Positions 33,784 through 43,310 of a stretch of 64,000 bases of DNA are shown piece by piece; the first letter of the stretch is position 1, and each line of letters starts with the position of its first letter. The stretch covers positions 434,001 to 498,000 of the forward strand of contig CANLSF010000003.1 of NCBI GenBank assembly GCA_947493695.1, given 5' to 3'. The notes below the pieces were generated by a model that was not told where the DNA came from, did no database searches, and was given only the letters and a program-made list of their open reading frames with translations. The position numbers were made by a program, and so were the translations under genes. This DNA comes from an uncultured Kiloniellaceae bacterium. GTDB taxonomy: Bacteria > Pseudomonadota > Alphaproteobacteria > Kiloniellales > Kiloniellaceae.

Positions 33784-35295
33784 CTACTTTAGCTCCTGCC
33801 CCCGGCTCTCCTCGCGCTGCCGGCGTTCCTTCATGATCAGCTTATAGGCGGTGTAGTACTTGAAAATATTGCTGACATATTGAACCGTCTCACGGCCGAT
33901 CCGTTTGGCCGCAATCAGTTCGACATTCCTGAACCATTTGTTCGGGTCCAGACCGGAGGCATCGGCTTCTTTGCGCAACTTTGCGACCCGCGCGGGTCCG
34001 GCATTGTAGGCCGCCGTTGCAAACAGCCATTGGTCCAGAAGCCCGATGCCGTCTTCTTTAAAATAGCGGTCATGCAGAAAGTGAAGGTATTTCACGCCCG
34101 CATGAATGTTGGGCTCCAGTTCTTCAATGTCCGGAATGCCCACGACGGGATCACTGGCGGTGCTTGGCAAAAGCTGCATGACGCCGATCGCCCCAGCGTG
34201 GCTTCGTTTGCTCTGATCGAAGCCGGATTCCTGATATCCCAGAGCTCCGACCAGCAACCAGTCGAGGCCGTACTGACCGGAGTATTTGCGCAGAAATTCT
34301 ACGGCGGTATTGAACTTTTCAAGTTCGGCAGGGTCGAGTGCGTTGCTGACATAATGCGTATCTTCCAGATACCGCTTGAAAAGGATGTTGCCCAGCAGAG
34401 TCCCCTTTTTATTCTTTTCGACGAAACGATTGACCACCTCTTTCAGCTGAGGACTGTCTTTCCTGAAAGCCCAGGCGATCTCTCCTCCCGTATTGACGGC
34501 GAGTTTAGGATGAAGCCGGATGTCCTTGAAGATCTGTCCCCAGAAATCCGCCTTGTGCCGGTCCACAATCGCCATGGGCAGCAAACCGGCATTCACCATC
34601 TCGAGAAGATCTGAATCCTCGAGGCTCTCATCGGCATCGATGACTTCAACCACCTCAATGCCCTTGGCTTTGAGACTCTCGTTGAGGTGTCGAATGCTTG
34701 CCGCATAGCTGCTGGAGGGGCGTAAATGGATGGCTTTTCCCGCCAGGCCTTCCAGCTTGTCAGGCGGAGCGACGCCTGCATTCGTCACAAGGATTTCGTC
34801 GACGTCCGTCAATAGCGGTTTGGAAAAGTCGACCAATGCCTTTCGCTCGGGGGTCACCGTCAGATTGCCGACCGCGATATCGCCAAGGCCTGTCAGCAAT
34901 CCATCAATCAGCCTCTCCCGGCTCACGGGCACAAAAACGATCTGCACCTTGAGTGTCCGCCGCTTTAGCTCTTTATTGATCTGCGCCTCGAAGGCCGTCA
35001 CCATTTCATAGTCGAGCCCGAGCTGCTGACCACGATCCACGAAATAAAAAGTCCGATTGTAGGGCACCAGCACCCGGATGCGATTGCGCTCAACCATGGC
35101 CTCGAAATCGCCGGTCCAGGACTTAAGCAGAGCCCTTTCATCCTCAATCAACCCGACAGGTTTGCCTAAGGCTTCGGCGAGAACGGGCGCAGGCGCACCA
35201 AGGAGCAAGAGCAGGCAGGCGCTCAGCATTGCCAGAAACCCCTGCCGTCCGGATGCCGATACACCCCGGCAGCAATGTGTCGTTTTCCATTGCAC
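33784..35295 (-). CDS. MltF-like lytic transglycosylase with solute-binding domain
   Basis: This 503-aa exported protein has a signal peptide at about residues 1-40. A bacterial extracellular solute-binding domain (family 3) covers about residues 60-300, with VGNLTVTPERKALVDFSKPL in its middle. A C-terminal SLT lysozyme-like domain has the catalytic Glu in GYQESGFDQ and GAIGVMQLLP, then AAYNAGPARV. This is the MltF architecture; it cleaves peptidoglycan glycan strands with 1,6-anhydro products. Translation begins with GTG at 35295, preceded by GGAGAGG; an ATG at 35229 would leave a shorter n-region. It is monocistronic. Confidence 0.9.
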   Translation of the reverse strand: MQWKTTHCCRGVSASGRQGFLAMLSACLLLLLGAPAPVLAEALGKPVGLIEDERALLKSWTGDFEAMVERNRIRVLVPYNRTFYFVDRGQQLGLDYEMVTAFEAQINKELKRRTLKVQIVFVPVSRERLIDGLLTGLGDIAVGNLTVTPERKALVDFSKPLLTDVDEILVTNAGVAPPDKLEGLAGKAIHLRPSSSYAASIRHLNESLKAKGIEVVEVIDADESLEDSDLLEMVNAGLLPMAIVDRHKADFWGQIFKDIRLHPKLAVNTGGEIAWAFRKDSPQLKEVVNRFVEKNKKGTLLGNILFKRYLEDTHYVSNALDPAELEKFNTAVEFLRKYSGQYGLDWLLVGALGYQESGFDQSKRSHAGAIGVMQLLPSTASDPVVGIPDIEELEPNIHAGVKYLHFLHDRYFKEDGIGLLDQWLFATAAYNAGPARVAKLRKEADASGLDPNKWFRNVELIAAKRIGRETVQYVSNIFKYYTAYKLIMKERRQREESRGQELK

Positions 35296-35436
35296 GTGCG
35301 AGATCCTCTCCTTGAACTTTCAGAAGGGCTTGTTTACGTCGGGTCCCGGATTGCCGGAAACGCCCAAACTCCCCTGATGAATACCAGCGGCTGTTTCACG
35401 CTTTCCACTTTTCCAGCGACAAGCGGTCAGCCCATA

Positions 35437-36012
35437 TTAGCGCACTTCTCCTTTGAAAATCGGTAGATTGCAAACCAGGAAACGCTTGACCAGACCACCC
35501 TGCCCCAACGGCAGAATAAGCCGGTGCCAATGACTTACCGTGATGGCCGGCGGCGCTTCGTGGATAGTATAGATCGGGCAACGCAATCGGCTCGCGGCAA
35601 TGTAGCAGGCGGCAAAGAAATTCTGGATCACAGAATTCGTTCCAAGGTCCCAAACCCCCTTACCGGTCATATCGAACCCGGAAACCGCGGCAATTCTGGA
35701 GCCATAGAGCGCATAACGGAAATCTTCGTTCTCTTCGTCGATGTCGATCAGAATGAGATAACCTAACGCTGGTCTGACGGCTTCAGGTTCGATCTTGACG
35801 ACGTTCGGAACCCCGTCAACTTTCGGCAGCTGCAACCAGAAACGCAGAACCGATCGAAGATGTTCGGTCGGCAAATCACTCATGTTAGGATCCCGCGCGA
35901 TATACAGGTCACTGACTGCGAGGTTCAGATAGCGCGATGGCGCTTGATCCGGATCAATGGAAAGGTAACTCTCGATCCTCTTCGAAAGGTCTTTGGCCTC
36001 GGCGCGGCTCAT
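35437..36012 (-). CDS. PAS_5-type domain protein
   Basis: This 191-aa protein resembles the alphaproteobacterial PAS_5 family. It has LRSVLRFWLQLPKVDGVPNV near residue 50 and a GYLILIDIDEENEDFRYALY-type strand where the domain describes its ligand pocket, then GSRIAAVSGFDMTGKGVWDL. These are single PAS domains without an output domain, of unknown role, abundant in Rhodospirillales-type genomes. GAGGAG directly before the ATG at 36012 supports the start. The stop lies 140 bp upstream of the transglycosylase start on the same strand. Confidence 0.8.
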   Translation of the reverse strand: MSRAEAKDLSKRIESYLSIDPDQAPSRYLNLAVSDLYIARDPNMSDLPTEHLRSVLRFWLQLPKVDGVPNVVKIEPEAVRPALGYLILIDIDEENEDFRYALYGSRIAAVSGFDMTGKGVWDLGTNSVIQNFFAACYIAASRLRCPIYTIHEAPPAITVSHWHRLILPLGQGGLVKRFLVCNLPIFKGEVR

Positions 36013-36334
36013 CAAAACTCCTCAATACAACACCCTGCCCCTCTCCCGGCGCTTCCTTCCGAAACGCTCTGTAATCAGCAGTTGGAGCGAAAACACCACA
36101 CCAGGAGCGCGGGTCATCAACCCCGCACGCTAGCACGATCCTCGTATTGTAAGGCCTTTGGACTCAGTTTTGCGAGCGTCAACCAACCTCCTGGTTCATC
36201 CAGGCAGGTTATTTTTCGTCAAAGCGGTTCGTCAGCAGTCCGGGCCGCTGGGACTCGGGAAGAAAGTGCAATTCTCCAGCATGCCACGCTCTTCATCCTG
36301 AGGATACGCATGGAAGCACTCTGCAACGTCATGA
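36013..36334. other. Intergenic region, no gene seen
   Basis: This is 322 bp between the PAS protein and the di-heme peroxidase, both on the minus strand. It presumably carries the PAS gene promoter and the peroxidase 3' end. No hairpin with a T run, repeat or open frame stood out. Confidence 0.5.
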
Positions 36335-37390
36335 TTAGTCGGGTAGCAGAGGCATCTCGATGGGATTGTCCTCGCTCGTCAGACTCTTGAGGAAAGCTAT
36401 CAGATCATCTTTCTCAGCTGCTGAAAGCTTGAAGGGTTTGATATCGTCCGACAGACTTGGCCGCTTCGCAAAGCCGTCAGCGTAATGATCGATAACCTCG
36501 CCTAACGTGGTCAGTGAGCCGTTGTGCATATAAGGCGCGCGTTCAACGATGTTGCGAAGCCCCGGGGTTTTAAAGCTATGCTTAAACTCTGGCATATCGT
36601 CCATTTCGGCGGCACGACCGACATCATCGGTATCGAGGCCTATGTCATGGAAGCTGTCGTCAGTCATATTCCAACCAGAGTGACAGGCGACGCAATTCGC
36701 CTTTGTATTATAGATTACGAATCCGCGCTGCGCGCTATCACTAATCGCAGTCTGGTCACCAGCTATCCAATGATCAAAGGGCGCAGAATTAGAGACAACG
36801 GTCCGCTCGAAGGTCGCTATCGCCTGCCCAATGGTCTCAATGGATATCCCCCGATCCGGAAACACGGCGGTGAACAATTCCGCATAGCCTTCTATGGCTT
36901 GAAGTTCTGCAACCAATTCATCAAGGGGCTGCGCCATCTCCAAACCTGACTGGATCGGCTCCAAGGCTTGCTCTTCAAGAGTGTCTATACGCCCGTCCCA
37001 CATAAAAATCTCACCCCAGGCGAGATTCAGAATTGTCGGCGTGTGTCGTTCCAGGCGGCTCATTTCGTGACCGAATCCCGTAGACTGTCCGTCTTCCCAT
37101 CCAAGATCAGGGATATGGCAAGACGCGCAGGACAAAAGATTCGAGCCGGAAAGACGAGGATCGAAGAACAGCATTTTACCAAGTTCAGCCTTTTGCGCCG
37201 AATATGGATTCTCATCGGGGAAAGGAATGCGCGTCGGCCGTACATTTGCTTCGATCATCTTTTGAAGCCTGACAGGGTCGACCTCGGCAACAGTCCTATT
37301 CGCAACCTGCTCGGCCGCGACGGCAGGAAAAGCCGTTATAATGAAAGCGCCGAAAATTGCGCCATGCAGAGTCATGCTTATTGAGCTCAT
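36335..37390 (-). CDS. Di-heme cytochrome c peroxidase / MauG family protein
   Basis: This 351-aa exported protein has a signal peptide at residues 1-26 (cleavage after A-V-A-A) and two heme-attachment motifs, CASCH near residue 90 and CVACH near residue 230. The first is followed by the typical LGWEDGQSTGFG and NLAWGEIFMWDGR segments, the second by GWNMTDDSFHDIG. The family reduces hydrogen peroxide in the periplasm with electrons from small cytochromes, or oxidises protein side chains (MauG). No maturation target gene is adjacent, so a peroxidase role is more likely. The long AT-rich upstream gap probably holds its promoter. Confidence 0.9.
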   Translation of the reverse strand: MSSISMTLHGAIFGAFIITAFPAVAAEQVANRTVAEVDPVRLQKMIEANVRPTRIPFPDENPYSAQKAELGKMLFFDPRLSGSNLLSCASCHIPDLGWEDGQSTGFGHEMSRLERHTPTILNLAWGEIFMWDGRIDTLEEQALEPIQSGLEMAQPLDELVAELQAIEGYAELFTAVFPDRGISIETIGQAIATFERTVVSNSAPFDHWIAGDQTAISDSAQRGFVIYNTKANCVACHSGWNMTDDSFHDIGLDTDDVGRAAEMDDMPEFKHSFKTPGLRNIVERAPYMHNGSLTTLGEVIDHYADGFAKRPSLSDDIKPFKLSAAEKDDLIAFLKSLTSEDNPIEMPLLPD

Positions 37391-37915
37391 TTGACAAGGC
37401 TGCGGGAACAGCCCTCTTTCTCTGATCTTTTGCTACTTGGGTGCCCGGAAACAGGTGCAGCCCGATATGCGAACAGCGTTCACCTCATCTGCATAAATAT
37501 TGAGCAATCGGATTAAAATACGTTTAACCAAATAATAGGAGGAGAAAAATCTCGCACTACCAGAACAAGAACTTGTAAATCAAAAAAGAACGAGGAAATT
37601 CAGGAGACTGGAAAGCATTCACAAATGACGCCTGTTAAAACTTGCGTTCATTTCCTTGGCATCAGAGACACAAGAAAAGATCAAATATTCGTGACTATTC
37701 TCGCAAACCAAAAAACCGAGCTATGAACACAGTGGCTGCAACTAAACATAAAGAGATGCGTCTTTCCGCAAACAGTTCCTTGCCGTCAAAAAAGGACCCA
37801 CTTTCTGGTGCCTTTTGTAGAAAGACAGAGACACAGCCCTGAAATCACCGCGTCCAGCCTGGTACGGGCGACAGCTCAACACTGAGCCACCGCCCGCGTC
37901 TTCAGGGAAGGTTCA
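37391..37915. other. AT-rich intergenic region, about 525 bp
   Basis: This stretch lies upstream of the di-heme peroxidase and downstream of the molybdenum hydroxylase gene. A-rich tracts dominate. An open frame at 37642-37842 has no recognisable coding character. A peroxidase promoter is expected near the left edge. No operator or RNA was recognised. Confidence 0.45.
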
Positions 37916-40093
37916 TTATGCGAACTCGATGCCGCTTTCAGAGAAAGGCAATGTGAAGATCCGCTTGCCCATAGCCGCATAAATCGCGTTGGCAACCGCA
38001 GGTGCAACAGGTGGCGTACCCGGCTCTCCCACGCCCGTCGGTGCCTCGGTCGAGTTCACGATATGCACTTCAATCTCCGGCGTTTCGGAAATACGCAGCG
38101 GCTCATAGTCAGGGAAATTGTCCTGATCGACTTCGCCACCATCCAGAGTGATCGCGTTGCGGATCGCGGTACCCAGTCCGTAGATGATGCCGCTTTCCAT
38201 CTGCGCCACGACCACATCGGGATTGACAGCCAGCCCGCAATCCACCGCACAGACAATACGTTTGACCTTGATGCCCCCGCCCTCTTCGATTGCGACCTCG
38301 GCAACCTGAGCGACGTAGGAATTAAAGGACTCATGCACGGCAACACCACGCGCCCAGCCCTCAGGCAGATCACCACCCCAGTTGGCTTTTTCAGCCGCGA
38401 GCTTTAGGACGCCAGCATGACGCGGATGATTTTTCATCTGCTTCAAGCGGTAGGCGACTGGGTCCTGGCCCGCCGCCTCGGCCAGCATGTCGACGATCAC
38501 TTCAGTCGAGTAGCCGGTGTGAGTATGTCCCACCGCACGCCACCAAAGAACGGGGACCCCAACCTTAGGCGAATGAAGATCAACCGTTATGTTCGGCACG
38601 TCATAGGCAAGATTCTGTGCGCCCTCGACCGAGGTGGCGTCAATGCCATCCTTAATCAGGAACCCCTCGAAAGGCGTCCCTGCAAGGATCGACTGACCGA
38701 CAATACGCTGATGCCATGCGGAAGGCTGTCCCTCGCCATCAATGCCCGCCTCGACACGATGCAGGTTGAGAGGCCGGTAGAAGCCACCTTTCACATCGTC
38801 TTCACGGGTCCAAACCAGATGAACAGGGGCCCTGCCGTCAATTGCCTTTGCGACCATCGCAGCTTCTGCGACATAGTCCGCATTGGGCGTTGCCCGGCGG
38901 CCGAAACTACCGCCCGCGTAGACCGTGTGGATCGTTACCTCTTCAGGCTTCAGACCCAGGATTGCCGCCGTAACACCCTGCTCTATGGTCGGAAACTGGG
39001 AGCCGGTCCAGACTTCGGCGCTTTGCGCCTCGCTGCGGATCACACAATTCAGAGGCTCCATGGGCGTGTGAGCCAGATAGGGGAACCGGAAGGTCGCGCT
39101 GACCTTCTTGCTGGCTTGCGCCAGCGCTGTCCCGACATCTCCGTCCTGTCGTGCAATGGCGCCGGGTTGCTTTGCCAGAGCCTCATACTCCGCGAAGATC
39201 TCCTCGCTGCCTCTGGTCTCCGCCTCCGCTTCATCCCATTCTACGCTGAGCGCGTCCCGGCCCTTGATCGCTGCCCAGGTGTTTCTGGCGTAGATGGCGA
39301 CGCCGCTGCCCACCGCCTTGACGTCAATAACACCGCGCACCTTCAAAGCTTCGGCGGCGTCGAAGGAGGCAACCTTCGCTCCAAACTTAGGCGGACGCTG
39401 TATAACGGCCGTGATCATATCCGGCACCCGAACATCCATTGCAAAGACTGCCTGTCCGGTTGTCTTCGCAGGAGTGTCCTTGCGCGGAATGGCCTTACCG
39501 ATCAGCTCGAACTTCGCAGGGTCTTTTAAAACCGGCTCTTCGACGGCCTGCAGTCCTGCCGCATGTGGAACCATTTCACCGAAACTTGCGGACTGCCCGC
39601 TGGCGTCGTGGATCAGGCGCCCCTTCTCGACCTTGATGTCGGACGCCGGAAGCTTCCAGGCACCAGCCGCCGCACGGACCAGGATATCCCGGGCCGCCGC
39701 ACCGGCCTTGCGGTACTGCATGAAGGAATTGGCAATGGCGGAACTGCCGCCCGTACCCTGAAATGCGCCCCAGTGCAGGTTGTTGTAAACCTTGGCATCC
39801 GCAGGTGCCCACTCGACAAGCACCTGATCCCAGTCCGCATCGAGCTCTTCAGCGACCAGAGTCGAGAGCCCGGTCGAGGTCCCTTGCCCGGTTTCGAAAT
39901 GCTTGGCAACGACCGTGACCTTATTGTCGGGTGTGATTTTGACAAAGGGATTGTGAACGGCCTCTGCATCGCCTGCCGCTAAAGGCGCGACTGAAGGCCG
40001 GAAGCCGACCACCAAAGCCGCAGCTGTTCCACTTGCACCCAGAAGAAAGCCACGGCGCGAGGTCTGTTGTTCTTTCAATAAGGATTTCAGCAT
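37916..40093 (-). CDS. iorB: Molybdenum hydroxylase large subunit, IorB-like (isoquinoline 1-oxidoreductase type)
   Basis: This 725-aa protein has a twin-arginine signal, [15 protein letters not shown], so the folded enzyme is sent to the periplasm. Xanthine-oxidase-fold molybdopterin domains follow, with [35 protein letters not shown], and near the C-terminus the catalytic-Glu region [20 protein letters not shown]. The large and small subunit pair without a separate FAD subunit is the IorAB or aldehyde-dehydrogenase arrangement, passing electrons to cytochromes. It lies three bases behind the iron-sulfur subunit gene. Substrates range from N-heterocycles to aldehydes and cannot be fixed here. 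Confidence 0.9.
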   Translation of the reverse strand: MLKSLLKEQQTSRRGFLLGASGTAAALVVGFRPSVAPLAAGDAEAVHNPFVKITPDNKVTVVAKHFETGQGTSTGLSTLVAEELDADWDQVLVEWAPADAKVYNNLHWGAFQGTGGSSAIANSFMQYRKAGAAARDILVRAAAGAWKLPASDIKVEKGRLIHDASGQSASFGEMVPHAAGLQAVEEPVLKDPAKFELIGKAIPRKDTPAKTTGQAVFAMDVRVPDMITAVIQRPPKFGAKVASFDAAEALKVRGVIDVKAVGSGVAIYARNTWAAIKGRDALSVEWDEAEAETRGSEEIFAEYEALAKQPGAIARQDGDVGTALAQASKKVSATFRFPYLAHTPMEPLNCVIRSEAQSAEVWTGSQFPTIEQGVTAAILGLKPEEVTIHTVYAGGSFGRRATPNADYVAEAAMVAKAIDGRAPVHLVWTREDDVKGGFYRPLNLHRVEAGIDGEGQPSAWHQRIVGQSILAGTPFEGFLIKDGIDATSVEGAQNLAYDVPNITVDLHSPKVGVPVLWWRAVGHTHTGYSTEVIVDMLAEAAGQDPVAYRLKQMKNHPRHAGVLKLAAEKANWGGDLPEGWARGVAVHESFNSYVAQVAEVAIEEGGGIKVKRIVCAVDCGLAVNPDVVVAQMESGIIYGLGTAIRNAITLDGGEVDQDNFPDYEPLRISETPEIEVHIVNSTEAPTGVGEPGTPPVAPAVANAIYAAMGKRIFTLPFSESGIEFA

Positions 40094-40096
40094 GGC

Positions 40097-40555
40097 TTAG
40101 ATCTCCAACTTACCGGCAGCCTTGTGGATGGCGCCGCGGATACGCACGTAGGTTCCACAGCGGCAGATGTTACCCGCCATGGAGTCATCGATATCCTCAT
40201 CGCTGGGTTTCGGGTTTTCGCTCAGAAGACCAACCGCCTGCATGATCTGACCGGACTGACAGTATCCGCATTGCGGTACGTCCATCTCCTGCCAGGCCGC
40301 CTGAACCGCTTCCGCCACCGGACTGTTCAGACCTTCAATTGTGGTAACCTCGACACCGGCAGCATCTTCGATTGCAAGCTGACAGGAACGTGTCGGCGCA
40401 CCGTCGACATGAACCGTGCAGGCGCCGCACGCTGCGACCCCACAGCCGAATTTTGTTCCGGTAAGGTTGAGTTCGTCGCGAATCACCCAAAGCAGCGGTG
40501 TGTCGCCATCGACATCAACACTGCGGGTCTCACCATTTATTTTGAGTTCGTACAT
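40097..40555 (-). CDS. iorA: Molybdenum hydroxylase [2Fe-2S] small subunit, IorA-like
   Basis: This 152-aa protein has an N-terminal plant-ferredoxin-type cluster ([20 protein letters not shown]) and a C-terminal four-helix [2Fe-2S] domain ([16 protein letters not shown] and [15 protein letters not shown]). All eight Cys ligands are visible. It moves electrons from the molybdenum site. GGAGG immediately before the ATG at 40555 decides the start over a longer frame. It is coupled to iorB (3 bp gap). Confidence 0.92.
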   Translation of the reverse strand: MYELKINGETRSVDVDGDTPLLWVIRDELNLTGTKFGCGVAACGACTVHVDGAPTRSCQLAIEDAAGVEVTTIEGLNSPVAEAVQAAWQEMDVPQCGYCQSGQIMQAVGLLSENPKPSDEDIDDSMAGNICRCGTYVRIRGAIHKAAGKLEI

Positions 40556-40890
40556 GGAAAACCTCCGTTTGTCCGAGAGGACTTGCCCCACTCGGCGTAC
40601 TATTCGGACGATCGATCGCTCGTTGGACAGGCTTTGTGGAGGGTGTTCTCATCGTCATCGGACAGGCAAAAATGCGGACAGCAGTAAGGGCCCGCGGATG
40701 CGGCGCCGAGCTGAAGTGTTCCGAAACTGAAATCTCTCATCCACCTATGAGGCGCAGTCGCGTGATAGCGATCGCAGGCCAGTGATATGGGAACAACTCC
40801 GACCTTTGACCAGAGACATCGCAGAAAAAATCTGGCACGCAACGCATAGCGATGAGACACTCGCGTTCCAACAAAGGGAAATGGATCGTC
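40556..40890. other. Divergent intergenic region between iorA and the VOC gene
   Basis: This is 335 bp that must hold both promoters. No long palindrome or T-run hairpin stood out. Near iorA the sequence CGATCGATCG-like repetition around 40610 is a weak palindrome only. Confidence 0.4.
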
Positions 40891-41268
40891 ATGCCGCTTA
40901 CGTCATTGGATCACGTCAACATTCGCACTCGGAACCTGCCGGAGATGGTGCGCTTTTATCAGGAAGTTGTGGGTCTGCGCGACGGCGAACGACCGCCCTT
41001 CTCCTTTCCAGGCGCCTGGCTGTACTGCGGCGACCGGGCGGCGTTGCACCTGGTTGAGGTTACGGAAGGTAACGAGAGTTCCGTCGGGCAAATAGATCAT
41101 TTCGCCTTCATGGCTTCCGGCCTGCGCGAATTCGTCGCCAATCTGGAAGAACGAAGCGTGGAGTACTCAACTCGCACAATCCCGGAGCTGGGCAACACGC
41201 AGGTCAATGTAAACGACCCGGACGGAAACCGTATCGAAATCCAGTTTCTCTCAAGCGAGAGCGCCTGA
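40891..41268 (+). CDS. VOC (glyoxalase/bleomycin-resistance) family protein
   Basis: This 125-aa protein has one vicinal-oxygen-chelate module pair. It starts LTSLDHVNIRTRNLPEMVRF with the metal His, continues GAWLYCGDRAALHLVEV with the second His, and ends VNVNDPDGNRIEIQF with the metal Glu. It could be a lyase, dioxygenase-like or resistance protein. GGGAAATGG before the ATG supports the start at 40891. A short gap leads to the cupin gene on the same strand, so the two are probably co-transcribed. Confidence 0.85.
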   Translation: MPLTSLDHVNIRTRNLPEMVRFYQEVVGLRDGERPPFSFPGAWLYCGDRAALHLVEVTEGNESSVGQIDHFAFMASGLREFVANLEERSVEYSTRTIPELGNTQVNVNDPDGNRIEIQFLSSESA

Positions 41269-41317
41269 CCCCCCTTTAAAACCACGGCTAAAGCGCCGGC
41301 TGCAATTGAGACAAAGA

Positions 41318-41602
41318 ATGACCGAAGCCGCAAAACCTACAGTCTTCATCGATAACGAAAAAGTCCGGGTCACGGAGTGGCGTTTCGCCCCGGGCGCAGC
41401 CACAGGTTGGCACCGACATGAGCTGGACTACGTTGTCGTCCCGATGCTGGACGGGCAGCTCAAGATCGCGACCGAAGGTGGGAAAGAGACCTTTGCCGAT
41501 CTGAAAAAGGGCGTCCCCTACTATCGTGAGACCGGCGTCGAACACGATGTCATTAACGCCAACGACTTCGAGTTCGCCTTTATCGAAGTCGAGACGAAGT
41601 AA
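41318..41602 (+). CDS. Small cupin-domain protein
   Basis: This 94-aa single cupin barrel has WHRHELDYVVVPMLDGQLKI as the His-rich metal motif (G-W-H-x-H, later Glu-like positions) and GVPYYRETGVEHDVINAN as the second motif with His. Such small cupins bind iron or other metals and may be dioxygenases, isomerases or sugar-binding proteins. The ATG at 41318 is preferred to a TTG at 41306 because the protein fold begins there. It lies 49 bp after the VOC gene. Confidence 0.82.
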   Translation: MTEAAKPTVFIDNEKVRVTEWRFAPGAATGWHRHELDYVVVPMLDGQLKIATEGGKETFADLKKGVPYYRETGVEHDVINANDFEFAFIEVETK

Positions 41603-41610
41603 CCCGCCGA

Positions 41611-42093
41611 TCAGATATCGCGGTTGGAGTCCAGAACCTGGCGTACCTCCTGCAAGAGCGGTAGAACCTTGACGAGCTCTTTAAAGTCGATCTTCTCTTC
41701 CAGCATGGCGAAGGCTGGACCGAGGCTCTCGATCGCCGTTTTATGAAAGTCACGCCCCGCGTCGGTCAGAAAAACCAGTTTGCTGCGCCCATCCGAGGCA
41801 TTGGGTTCGAGCCGGATCAAGCCGCGCTTCGAGAGTCCGGCCAGGGTATGGGTCATGGTGCCTTTGGTTACTTGAAAGGCGTCGGACAGCGCCAGCGGTG
41901 TCCTGCCGTCCCCCAGACGCATCATGTGATTCAGGATCGAAAAATGCGAGACATGCAGCCCCTCAGGCAGACGCTTGTTAAAGAGCGCCGTTCCAAGTTG
42001 CTGAATGATCCCCACCTCATTGAAAAACTGAAACGCGAGTTTCTGTCTCTCTTGCCCTGAGAGAGTCGCTGTCGTTACACCCGATTTGTTCAA
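41611..42093 (-). CDS. MarR family regulator of the nitroreductase operon
   Basis: This protein is about 160 aa with a central winged helix: RTPLALSDAFQVTKGTMTHT, then GLSKRGLIRLEPNASDGRSK (the wing). The gene is last in the minus-strand operon behind the nitroreductase gene. The TTG at 42093 overlaps the upstream stop by four bases and has AAGGA eight bases before it; a GTG at 42129 would overlap by 40 bases and has no site. It likely represses its operon through the two palindromes at 43254-43287, and a reactive or aromatic compound would release it. Confidence 0.85.
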   Translation of the reverse strand: MNKSGVTTATLSGQERQKLAFQFFNEVGIIQQLGTALFNKRLPEGLHVSHFSILNHMMRLGDGRTPLALSDAFQVTKGTMTHTLAGLSKRGLIRLEPNASDGRSKLVFLTDAGRDFHKTAIESLGPAFAMLEEKIDFKELVKVLPLLQEVRQVLDSNRDI

Positions 42094-43238
42094 GCTTGAT
42101 CCTTCATGATTTTTGCACTGAGTGGCCACCTTGGACTTCGGGGAACGGAGACACCGTACCCCAAACGCGCAAGCATTTGAATGGTGCCGCCTTCCGGCGC
42201 CAGCATCCGGTGAACTTCGTCATAGTGCGTCGTCATTTCAGGATATTCCTGCAGAGCCTGACTCAAGGGCTGGATGCCCACGCCCAAGGCCGTCGCAGCC
42301 AGGTTGATGCGCAGCCAGTCACGTCCGGCGTGAATCTGGTCGATGCGGCTGTTGCCATCGGTGACCATCCAAAGATGCGCCATGGCCGTGTCAGTGTTTT
42401 CCAACACGGCTGCCCTACCTTCCAGAAAAGCTGTCGAGGATCGGTCCAGTGCGGCTTCGCGCGAGAAAAGACCTGACAGATGCATCGCCTCGAAGACAGG
42501 GCCGGAAAAGTCGATCCCATCGGGGTTGGCTTCGACCTCTGAGCTGCCGATCCGAAAGAGATCAACGGATTCCTTGTAGGTGCGCGGGGTCTCAATTTCG
42601 ACAATCATCGCATCACGAGTGAGTTTACGCAGCGTCTCCACCCTGGACATATCGTTGCTGCCTTCCACCGAAACCCCCGCGCCAGCGACGGCTTGCAGCT
42701 TGCCAAGCGCATTGGCGGAAACCTCACGCGCGGTATCGTAGGGTTCTTTCAGCGATCGACGCTTAAGAACCTGCGCGAAGAGGGGATTAGGCGTAACAGT
42801 TTTGTCCTCATGAAACGTCGCAATCGCAACCGGCCGCTGGTCGAGCGCTTCACGGTCCTGTCCTTGAGGGAAATGATCAATCTCGACCAGAAAGCCGTCC
42901 TGCAGAGCGGCCATGCGCATGAGCTCCAGAAAACAGCCGAGACCGATGGTGATCTGACGGTTAAAGGGATCGGTATGCGGCAGCAGTCGCTCTGTATCGA
43001 CATAAAGCGCGACCTGCCCGGCCTGTGAAACATCGACCAACCAGGGTTGGCGGTTATGGGGGTTCGGCGCCAGAATCGCATAGGACAAGGCCTTCTTGCG
43101 CGGCTCACGATAAAGAGAACCGGCGTCGTCCCAGGGCTGAAGCGCCTGATCGGGTGTGCGGGTTACGAGATAACCGCCCGCGCCAGCGGCGAGAATTACA
43201 CCACCACCGGCAAGCGTGAGGAAAGTGCGTCTTTTCAT
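42090..43238 (-). CDS. Exported nitroreductase-family (Acg-like) flavoprotein
   Basis: This 382-aa protein begins with a twin-arginine-like signal, MKRRTFLTLAGGGVILAAGA. A long nitroreductase-like fold follows, with LAPNPHNRQPWLVDVSQAGQ (the FMN-binding Asn-Arg-Gln motif seen in Acg-type proteins) and DWLRINLAATALGVGIQPLS at the C-terminal end. The Acg branch lacks one classical FMN contact and may store flavin or reduce nitro or quinone compounds. AAGGA seven to eight bases before the ATG at 43238 fixes the start over 43265. It is coupled to the MarR gene. Confidence 0.85.
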   Translation of the reverse strand: MKRRTFLTLAGGGVILAAGAGGYLVTRTPDQALQPWDDAGSLYREPRKKALSYAILAPNPHNRQPWLVDVSQAGQVALYVDTERLLPHTDPFNRQITIGLGCFLELMRMAALQDGFLVEIDHFPQGQDREALDQRPVAIATFHEDKTVTPNPLFAQVLKRRSLKEPYDTAREVSANALGKLQAVAGAGVSVEGSNDMSRVETLRKLTRDAMIVEIETPRTYKESVDLFRIGSSEVEANPDGIDFSGPVFEAMHLSGLFSREAALDRSSTAFLEGRAAVLENTDTAMAHLWMVTDGNSRIDQIHAGRDWLRINLAATALGVGIQPLSQALQEYPEMTTHYDEVHRMLAPEGGTIQMLARLGYGVSVPRSPRWPLSAKIMKDQA

Positions 43239-43253
43239 CACTTCATCCTTATG

Positions 43254-43287
43254 GTTTGACGTCAAACTATTTAGTTCGACATCAAAC
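43254..43287. promoter_or_regulatory. Two MarR-type operators two helical turns apart
   Basis: GTTTGACGTCAAAC (43254-43267) is a perfect 14-bp palindrome, and GTTCGACATCAAAC (43274-43287) repeats it with two changes. Their centres are 20 bp apart, so two dimers would sit on the same DNA face. They lie just upstream of the nitroreductase gene, between it and the benE stop, and fit MarR autorepression. Confidence 0.75.
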
Positions 43288-43310
43288 CAATGTCAAGACG
43301 AAGACTCGAT

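Noticed and set aside
37642-37842. 66-codon plus-strand frame in the AT-rich gap
   Set aside because: Lys/Ser-rich with no domain or ribosome binding site, so it was not called as a gene.
38417-39529. 370-codon plus-strand frame opposite iorB
   Set aside because: IorB is clearly the coding strand, with a Tat signal and coupling to iorA.
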